Below, in pieces: positions 57,101 through 64,000 of a DNA stretch of 64,000 nucleotides; positions within the stretch are counted from its first letter, which is position 1; every line of letters starts with the position of its first letter. Origin of the DNA: Symsagittifera roscoffensis (Eukaryota > Xenacoelomorpha > Acoela > Convolutidae); assembly GCF_963678635.1 (NCBI RefSeq), contig NC_087066.1, positions 14,120,517-14,184,516 of the forward strand, in the 5' to 3' direction. A model generated the notes under the pieces. The model was not told the DNA's origin. It ran no database searches and was given only the letters and a program-made list of their open reading frames with translations. A program made the translations under genes and the position numbers.

Positions 57101-57838
57101 AGAAATGAAGCAACAGGAAAAGGAGCTAGATGCGGCAGGTCCCTTATATGTAGCCCCCACTGAATAGAAAAAGTTGGACCCGGCAACACCCTCAACCTTG
57201 TCGGGGGCACCCCTGGAGACAAAAGAAGCAACCCCGTAGAGAGCAGGTTCAGAGATGCACTTGAGAAAGAACGGGCTGAGTCAGAGGAAGGGGAGAGTAT
57301 GAATGAGACCCTCAGTGAAGCGGGAGAAGAAATGGAGGTGGGGAATACACCAGAGCAGGACCCAGATGAAAGGGATTTCACCACGCAGGAGCTGCTGCAA
57401 GACTTGAGTGGAGACAACCGGGCAAACACGGCCAACCCAACCATGGGATCCCCTTGCAAAGATCTGGAATGGCCTTTGACGAATGAGACTTCTAACATGG
57501 GGATGAAGCTCTTGAGCGCCGAAGAAAGCAAGAGGAACGCTTTTGAAGGCAACAAATGGATGTTTCTGAATACTCTGGATGAGAAGGAGTGGCGAGGTTT
57601 CTTGAGCGAATTTGACCAGAGAGTGAAGAGCGAGACTACGCTGGAGGACTTCAAAGAAGAGTTGTGGAACACGGTGGTGAAATTCGGGGAATCTGTCTTG
57701 ATGGGTACCGGACTGGACAAAAAAGCAATAAAGGAGCTACTGAGCAAGATTATCAAGCTGAGGGAAACGGAGCAGAAGACCAAAGATGACGCATGTAAAG
57801 ACATCTCTACTCTGAACAAAAAAATGATGATAAAATGA
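54172..57838 (+). pseudogene. ORF6, large unknown protein, copy B
   Basis: The ATG at 54,172 overlaps the ORF5 stop (ATGA). About 1,220 codons in three frames, with stops at 54,385, 54,691, 54,745 and 56,266. Order of blocks: ARYLERVKELDLKDLECRQ; QLRVVEKLLEPKDMGLP; LIIVAGSVSRG and LLLVAGMNDHLHAAG (a G-x-N-D resembling SGNH block III); QFVYAM then APNRELEST; VLIVLDEVICLKVSNLARQL; LLLALFLVYLRYLFNMGPAY; VICIYGPAVTYAFPGP; SVLDGTALNWCRQEEL; FGKVKDPELMAFNFRGQL; RMTLGMNSPLVVPFLHIRA; then an acidic part and a helical end (EWRGFLSEFDQRV, ELWNTVVKFGESVLMGTGLD). No known family was recognised. Confidence 0.55.
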
Positions 57839-59316
57839 TTAAGGTTGCAAGGGCTGATAAGAATAAGACTAGTAATATGATTAAAAATACTAATATTCTT
57901 AAGGCCCGATAAGGGGGAGGCAAGAGTTGGAAAGGCCGGACCGGGAAAAAAAAGTCGAATCAGTGATGATAGTGGCGACGCCCCCGAGTAAAGGAATAAG
58001 GTCTCGGAAAAGGAGAAGAGAGACAGAAGAATTAAGTAGTCCCTCGGCGGACGCAGTCTCAGAGAAGAACCTGAAGGAGACGGCTCCCATGATTCTAGCG
58101 CAATGGAAGACAGCGACCTACAAGGGCAGCTCCGCACCACGGAAGCTGGCCGAGGGGTGATGAAGGGAATGGAAGTCTCGACGTGCTCGACAACGGAGGA
58201 GGACTTCAGACCTCAGAAGGCAAACACAAAAAAGGGTTCGACGAAAGGACAAACGTGGGAGGTGGACAATGGCAAAGAATGGCTCTCGACTCAATATCAG
58301 GCTACTGGGAAACAAGTGGCTAGAGATCCTCTTGAGAGAAATACGACGAGGAATACCGCTCGACATTCGTGGGTGGTTCTGGAGACCATGAAAGAACTGG
58401 AAGATTGCCTGAAGAAACTTGATCGTGGAGTGTCCCGCAAGCGTCGTCATTGTATTACCCAACAAAAAGCCGAGATGCTGGAAGCTTCGAGAGAACGCAA
58501 CCTCCGGAGTATCAACCTCACGCATGGGGAATGCCCGTGCGACTCTCTGGCACAAACGGTGTGGTATCCGGAGCACTCAAACCTCTGCTTGAAATGGGAC
58601 GTGTAGGAAGTTCGGTCAATCGGATTATCCGATCATCGGCAGAAGGTGACCCTCCTGGTAGTGAGTTCAATGCTGGAGTTGCGATGGATGGAGGAAAACG
58701 TGACGAAATATCGGGAGTCGAAGGCACCGACAGCGGAATCGATACACGCTATTGATTAAAGCAGGAGGCTTGAGCTGTTTGAGACTGCGTGCAAGGTATT
58801 CGCTATACCTATGGAGATCAGGCACGTGTGGAGCCGCACAAGATTCTTCCCGTGGTTTCGAGCGACATTGACGTCTTGGTTATACGCGGTGACGAAGGAT
58901 CACATGAAGAAGCATCAGAAAGAATATCGTCAGTTCCTGGCTGAGATAGGGCCGGAAGCCTTCAAAAGGCCCTTGCTGACCCATCGTAATGCAATCACAA
59001 CGGGTTGAAAAATGTTGGTATGGTGTCTAGAGATAATACCAAGGCGAGGGAGTCAATATTGGAAAATGACTTAGCGAAGAACGTGAGCTTGAGCTTACAT
59101 AACTCTTTTTGCCTGAACAGGGATTCTAAAGTGAAGGGTTTGCCGAACCAAGCGAAGAGATTGCAAGAGCAGAGGGAGTGGATGCGATCCTACGAACAAC
59201 TAAAGGATTGGGAAGAGATCGTGATCAGCTCCGACGATGAGGAAGCGCGGCTGAGACAGATTACACTGTCGAATGCTTCAGGGCCTTGCACTTCAAGGGC
59301 GAGAAGCACGAAATGA
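57839..59316 (+). pseudogene. ORF7 region, charged unknown coding remnant, copy B
   Basis: Overlapping readings at 57,927-58,160, 58,103-58,606, 58,811-59,008 and 59,005-59,316, highly charged and without a recognised fold. A basic cluster (IRSRKRRRETEEL) lies near 57,995. Another part has WLYAVTKDHMKKHQKEYRQF. The last reading ends EEIVISSDDEEARLRQITLS and stops at 59,316. Copy C has a basic region in the matching place (61,400-61,200), but the sequences do not align well, so it may be the C-terminal part of ORF6 rather than a separate gene. Confidence 0.35.
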
Positions 59317-59631
59317 GCAGGATGCTCAGTGTCGCATTCTTGAGTCTTGAGAGGGAAAGATAAGGGGCTTGAGCGTAAACTCGGATGAAATCTGAGGTCA
59401 CGGAAAAGAAATTTTAGTGAACCAAAGTATTGTTATTAATACGCTATATCTATTAAATGAATCAAAATGCTGCATGAAAATTTTCTGATTGGATAAGACA
59501 AAAAAAATTTTAATCATTAGCTTGCAAAGCGGATTTTTAAGGTGCAGGTGTATGCAGATTTTGATTGCTATTTAGCGATAATGTGTCAATTTTGCATGGT
59601 TGTGAATTTTGGGGTGTAGATAAAGTTAAAT
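59317..59631. other. A/T-rich DNA after copy B
   Basis: Sequence changes sharply from purine-rich coding remnant to A/T-rich DNA near 59,400. Nothing recognised. The right end of element B may lie here, but no repeat marks it. Confidence 0.4.
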
Positions 59632-60069
59632 CTGCTGCAAACTTCTGTAAATGACCATTGGCACTGTATCTTGAGCATCACTCAACATTCTGGGGGATCA
59701 CTGGCAGACGGCGACACGCAATGCGGACATCGATCTTGAGTCCGGGCAGTATGTGCCAGTCGGTCATATTTTGAAGTTTGGCCTTGAGTAACGCAAGAAA
59801 CATGATTTTGGGGTGGAAGGAAATTTTTCAAAAATTCGAACTGAACATGTCATGCTCAAGTTTCTCGCGACAACTGAAAATATCAGAAAAAAAATATCAA
59901 AAGAACCCAACTACAATCGCGGGAACGTAGTCGAAAAAACAGCGGGAAATTGCCATTTGCAATTTCCAGATATAAGATTATACGAGAGTAGGGCTATCTC
60001 ATTCTTAACAGAAGGCAGAGTCATCGCGAGTGGAGAAGAAAGCGAATCAGTATTGGACCAGAGTGAACA
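59632..60069 (+). repeat. repeat R, copy 3 (cut by the gap)
   Basis: CTGCAAACTTCTGTAAATG onward matches 34,190-34,630 and 35,456-35,895 with about 95% identity by eye, including GGCAGACGGCGACACGC and the RVIASGEESESVLDQSE coding-like stretch. It stops at the run of N. Confidence 0.9.
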
Positions 60070-60269
60070 NNNNNNNNNNNNNNNNNNNNNNNNNNNNNNN
60101 NNNNNNNNNNNNNNNNNNNNNNNNNNNNNNNNNNNNNNNNNNNNNNNNNNNNNNNNNNNNNNNNNNNNNNNNNNNNNNNNNNNNNNNNNNNNNNNNNNNN
60201 NNNNNNNNNNNNNNNNNNNNNNNNNNNNNNNNNNNNNNNNNNNNNNNNNNNNNNNNNNNNNNNNNNNNN
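60070..60269. other. assembly gap (200 N)
   Basis: Exactly 200 unknown bases, a usual placeholder for a gap of unknown size. Repeat R on its left and element C on its right are repeated sequences, so the join and the relative orientation of B and C are not proven. Confidence 0.99.
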
Positions 60270-61660
60270 AGTCTTTCTGTCCCCTGACTGCTTCAGTTAA
60301 CTCCCGGCTCACTTTCAACTCTTTGTTGGAATACCTTCTCACTTCTTCCAACATGCGATAGCTCTCCATGTCGTTCAACTCCTTCTTTGGTATGGCCAGC
60401 GGCATGTCCTGATATAGCTCCAGGAGTGCCCTCAGAAAGTTTTTTTCACAGTCAACTCCCCCTTGCCGAATGGTTTTTATGCTTTCTCCGAACACAGGAG
60501 TGGGGATACGATCCACCACGAACCTCACGAAGCAAAGAGCATCTTTACGCTTAGCCCAGGCTATCGCCGAATCTTCTCTAGAAATCAATACTTGCAGGGC
60601 TTCCATCAATTCCAGTTCCTGTTTCTTTGTTTTCGAGTCGTTGTTGGCCTCATCTTCTGACTTCTTGATTCCCATCAAACACCAGGCCAATCGCGTTTGC
60701 TAGTCAGTTCTTGGACACGGATAGGCCAGGTATGCTGCCACCGTCGCATGTGCATGCATCGTCTCGTCGAAGTACTTTTGGAGGGCCGCCCTCCAAGAGA
60801 TTTCCAGCAATTTGTCCAGCCCGATTTCGTTTGCCTCCGAGGACATCACCGTGTCGTATTCTTTCCGATTCAAGTTAGAATTCTCCGTCAGCTCCTTCAG
60901 ATACTCCTGCATGGCTTGCTTCTCGTTCCAAGCCATCAGGTGTTCTCTCGCGGAATTCCTCGCCTTTAGCATCTCCACATAACCCCCTGCCGGATCTCCC
61001 ACGTGGACTGAGTCTGGCACCGTGATCCGACTATACTCTACCACGTCGAGTTGTCCCTCCAGCTTCATCCGGGCCATTTTGGTTCGCGAGGGCTTGTAAT
61101 CATCAAGTCATCCAGATCCACACTGACTGATGACTTCCCTTTCTAGCTTAGTATCCGCCAAAGCCCCTGCATTTTTCTTCGACCTTGTTGCCGTTGTGGT
61201 CAAACCTGCCAATAACATCGGGGGTATCAGGTTCTCTTTTTCTCCCCCGGCCAGCGTCGCATCATCACCTTGTCCATTCTCACTTGGCCGAGCTGCTCTT
61301 GCCAACGAGGCCATTACTGCACTGGCTTTCGACTTCACCGCTTTTTGATTCACGGCCTTGCTTTCTGTTTTCCCTTTCAACCGTTTCAGTCCTTTCTTGG
61401 CTCGCCTAATGGGTAATTTTCTCGTGATCTGCTGATCATCGGCACTGTCCTCTGTGACTGACTCGATCAGAACATCAGACTCTACGGAGCTCACTAGCTT
61501 CTCTAGAACCTCGCGCATGATGGGTTTGTTTAACCCCACCTTCATTACAGACTGCGTCCCGTACCTGCGTATCACGTCCCATGTCCTCTCCATGAAGGTC
61601 ACTCGGCTCCAGGTCACTCCTGTTTTGCGTTCAAGTTCGCTCTGGTATCTTACCCATTCC
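60270..61660 (-). pseudogene. ORF6 C-terminal region and ORF7-like part, copy C
   Basis: Minus-strand readings at 61,617-61,108 (helical start TFMERTWDVIRRYGTQSVMK, then GLNKPIMREVLEKLV, matching ELWNTVVKFGESVLMGTGLD and KKAIKELLSKII of copy B), then a Lys/Arg/Ala-rich basic tail. They are followed by 61,077-60,700 (HLMAWNEKQAMQEYLKEL) and 60,690-60,270 (DALCFVRFVVDRIPTPVFGE; YRMLEEVRRYSNKELKVS). The last two have no counterpart I could align in B. The frame runs into the gap. Stops between readings are few, so this copy is better preserved. Confidence 0.5.
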
Positions 61661-64000
61661 CCTTCAGGTAGCGTGCTCAGGAAGGATACCCTCCTTGTCT
61701 CTTCAATTCTCTCCTCCTTGGTGATTCATGGAGCAGTTTCTGTAGGTCGTTACTCCGGTGGCTTATTGGATCCACTGGGGACAAGCTAGCCAGCGCCTCC
61801 TTCGTAGGGGACATGAAAAACGATGGTGTCATCAGCAATAGATTCCCATCGACTTCCCCGTCGTCGTCTTTACTAAACTGGTATTCCAGCAAGTCTCTCT
61901 CCAACGCTCCTAGGTCCAATCCACCCGAATTCTCTCCCTTTCCCCTCACGTGATCGTCGTCCTGATCCATCAGTTCATCATCATTCGTGTCTGATTTTAG
62001 TCCAGGTCCCGAAAGGCCTTGTCGCATATCCATGACCGAGTCCAACCGCGCTGTACGGTTAGATCCCCTGCGTGATAGAAAAACTCGTCATTTACCCCGA
62101 ATTCTATCTTTTTCCGGCTCCAAGCATCAGAAAATGTGAAGTCGAACGTGTGCATGGCCGCAACGTTCCAACTGATGAAGCGCGATTCCATCCCTCCACT
62201 CCATTTCAGCATTCTCTCTTCCGCATCACGAGCCGCTCCGATGCGAGGAGCAATGGCAGGAGACGTGACTCCCAACAACATCATCCTTATCGGTGGGTAT
62301 CGGACGCATTGGTCCGGCAGCGGCCTGGACCCGGAATACCACGCTTGCTGGTTCTCTTTGACGTGTGCATATGCTTCCGGCCAAAGTGGGACCCGCATCG
62401 CCTCTCCTAAATCCTTCACCACTGGTCGGAGATTCCAAAGCTTTGGATTAAACTGGACATGGGAAAGGTCCTCGCGGCCCATTCGGCACTTGAAATTGTT
62501 GTTGAAGTCAGCTCCTTCTGTTCCACCCAATTCAGCACGGAACAATCCACAAGCGCGACCAAGTTGACAAACAACACCGAATTCCTGTACGCCTTCAATT
62601 GTACGTCCGGGAACACAAATGACACCACGGGTCCGTACACCACCGTGACGAACTCCCTTAGTCCATGGACTAGAGCCAGCGGGTCGATCCGCATCATCAC
62701 GGCCAGATCTGTCAGCAAGGGCATGCCAGAATACTGCTTGAACTCACTCGCTCCCGTTGCCACCTTCTCTTCTCCTGTGATACTCCTATTCTGTTGCAGG
62801 AGATATTGGAGCAAGAGTATCCTCCAATCCTTCATCTTCCTAAACGAGACGGTTTCCAACTGCGCTTTGAATTCACGACTCGCTCCTCGAAGTTGTTCGG
62901 GGTAGCGTAATAGCACGAGCAAATCGCTCAGCCGACCATACGTCATGGCGATCAGGGTAAGGAGTCCATCCAATCTCAGGTCCGCTAACGCTTGGGTGAA
63001 GAGGTTCGCAGGTCCTTTCACAAAATGCTCCTGACCAAAAGTTACGTACAGTGCTAGTACCAGACCGATCGACAGTTTCCGGATGAATTTAACAAAGCTC
63101 GCGATCAGATTCCGGGAGGCCCTCGGATAACACGTTGACCGGAGGGATGGCGTCCATCCCACTCCCATTCCACCCAGGATAGCGTCTGATCACTCATATT
63201 GTGCCCTCGTGGCCAGAATATCAGCCTGGAATTTATCCAGCGACATCGTGTTCACATCTTGGATTAATTGTAACATCATGCCCCCGGCTAACTCCATCTC
63301 GTTAAACAAGTTTTTCAGGTAAGCGTGTATCTCTTTGATTACAGGCGGTGCATGCTCGAACGCGTCTTCTCCCAAGGTACACAATCTTGGTGACAAGTAC
63401 AACCATGAGTTGGTGTGTGGCTTGGTCCGCAAAGCCAATGCCATGAGATCCTCTTCCGCCGATGTCATATTTTTTCTGACCGTCCTCCCCTGCTCATTTT
63501 CCGCGTGATCCATCTGTCTGAACCAGAGGTCATTGACCACCTGTTGTACCAACAAGTGATCATCATCTACCCCTGGCCTCAACTTCAGTAACCTGGCGAA
63601 GTTGGACAGCTCCAACCCCAGGACTTCATCCAGCACCAACCGAGTTGTGCTGCAATCCTTGAATCCCTGAATCCCTGAGCGGGGTGGGTAGAAGTTGTTA
63701 GGATCCACCATCCTGTTCGGCGCAGTTATTATCACGCTGAATCGTCCCTCAGCTAGAGATGTGACCATAGTGTACACAAACTGGAGGGGTTCTGGCAATG
63801 TGGCGTACCCCAGTGATAAAACAAAGATGATCTTCACCACATTCCTGGTGAAGTGTCGCTGCACTGATGCCTCCACCTCGGTCATAGCTGAGAGCAACGT
63901 CATTTTAGCTTCTCCTATGATTTCATTGCTCGGGATTGATCCATCCGTCAGACGGGACAACAACCCTCTACTCTGCAAGTGGTCATTCGAGCCGGCAATT
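61661..64000 (-). pseudogene. ORF6 main part, diverged copy C
   Basis: Minus strand, entering from beyond the window. 63,978-63,190 (262 residues) and 63,168-62,416 (250 residues) are in one frame, separated by a TGA at 63,190. They hold LQFVYTMVTSLAEGRFSVII, APNRMVDPNN, TTRLVLDEVLGLELSNFARL, GLVLALYVTFGQEHFVKGPA, YSGMPLLTDLAVMMRIDPLA, VVYGPVVSFVFPDV and LVDCSVLNWVEQKEL, all collinear with copy B. After a frame change, 62,545-61,997 has ADFNNNFKCRMGRE and NPKLWNLRP, and 62,045-61,677 is acidic (DDELMDQDDDHV). Identity to B is low (roughly a third), so C is a separate lineage. Function is unknown. Confidence 0.6.

Noticed and set aside
52330-57838. ORF5-ORF6 as an envelope gene
   Set aside because: No signal peptide, no membrane anchor, no furin-type site. 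Coiled coil and SGNH blocks are found instead.
56887-58140. 417-codon minus-strand open reading rich in Ser and Leu
   Set aside because: It is the antisense of the purine-rich ORF6. The plus-strand protein is conserved in copies A and C, while the minus-strand one is not.

Overview
The window is AT-rich eukaryotic DNA, almost certainly from an invertebrate animal. It holds decayed Ty3/Gypsy-type retroelements, phosphodiesterase-endonuclease LINEs with a YADD reverse transcriptase, simple tandem repeats, an assembly gap, and no intact gene. A crustacean such as Daphnia would be my first guess, but this is an unverified hunch. I see no bacterial operon, CRISPR array, rRNA or tRNA, and no confident intact host gene. 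The only recognisable host-gene sequence is a duplicated fragment resembling the N-terminus of FAM21/WASHC2, a subunit of the WASH complex.

Layout. (1) 1-13,131, minus strand: a badly eroded Gypsy-type copy ('A'). It runs, in coding order, gag ORF1, gag ORF2, protease, a remnant of the reverse transcriptase (core deleted), integrase, a small ORF4, then two extra coding regions called here ORF5 and ORF6. Beyond it, at 1-1,700, lies a scrambled second copy. (2) 13,140-19,015: non-coding DNA with minisatellites and an inverted dispersed repeat. (3) 19,016-36,109: a 7.2-kb unit repeated in tandem, each unit holding one long LINE copy, a FAM21-like fragment and a second LINE copy, followed by a 1,266-bp tandem duplication. 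(4) 36,110-39,150: non-coding DNA, a 160-bp tandem repeat and a 41-bp hairpin minisatellite. (5) 39,280-59,316, plus strand: the best Gypsy-type copy ('B'). Its first 3.8 kb is duplicated (B1 then B2), with the hairpin minisatellite before each gag. B2 continues through pol, ORF4, ORF5, ORF6 and ORF7. (6) 59,632-60,069: a third copy of a repeat seen at 34 kb, then a 200-N gap. (7) 60,270-64,000, minus strand: a third, more diverged copy ('C') of ORF6, better preserved than the others and running off the right edge.

The main point of interest is that two independently decayed copies, A and B, on opposite strands and 30-50 kb apart, keep the same order: gag ORF1, gag ORF2, pol, ORF4, ORF5, ORF6. 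ORF5 and ORF6 together are as long as gag-pol and are not part of any standard Gypsy element. ORF5 holds a coiled coil followed by an SGNH/GDSL-hydrolase-like domain: block I around GDS, block III around GTK/GTN, and block V as DGIHFD, all in the right order in both copies. ORF6 is a large protein I do not recognise, present in three diverged versions. I read this as a giant Gypsy-derived element of about 16-20 kb whose extra module includes an esterase-like protein. No long terminal repeats were found by eye, so the element's ends are not defined.

Every copy here is dead. A lacks the RT core and RNase H. B2 has many stops and frameshifts and a shortened integrase D-to-E spacing. C has one in-frame stop and several frameshifts.
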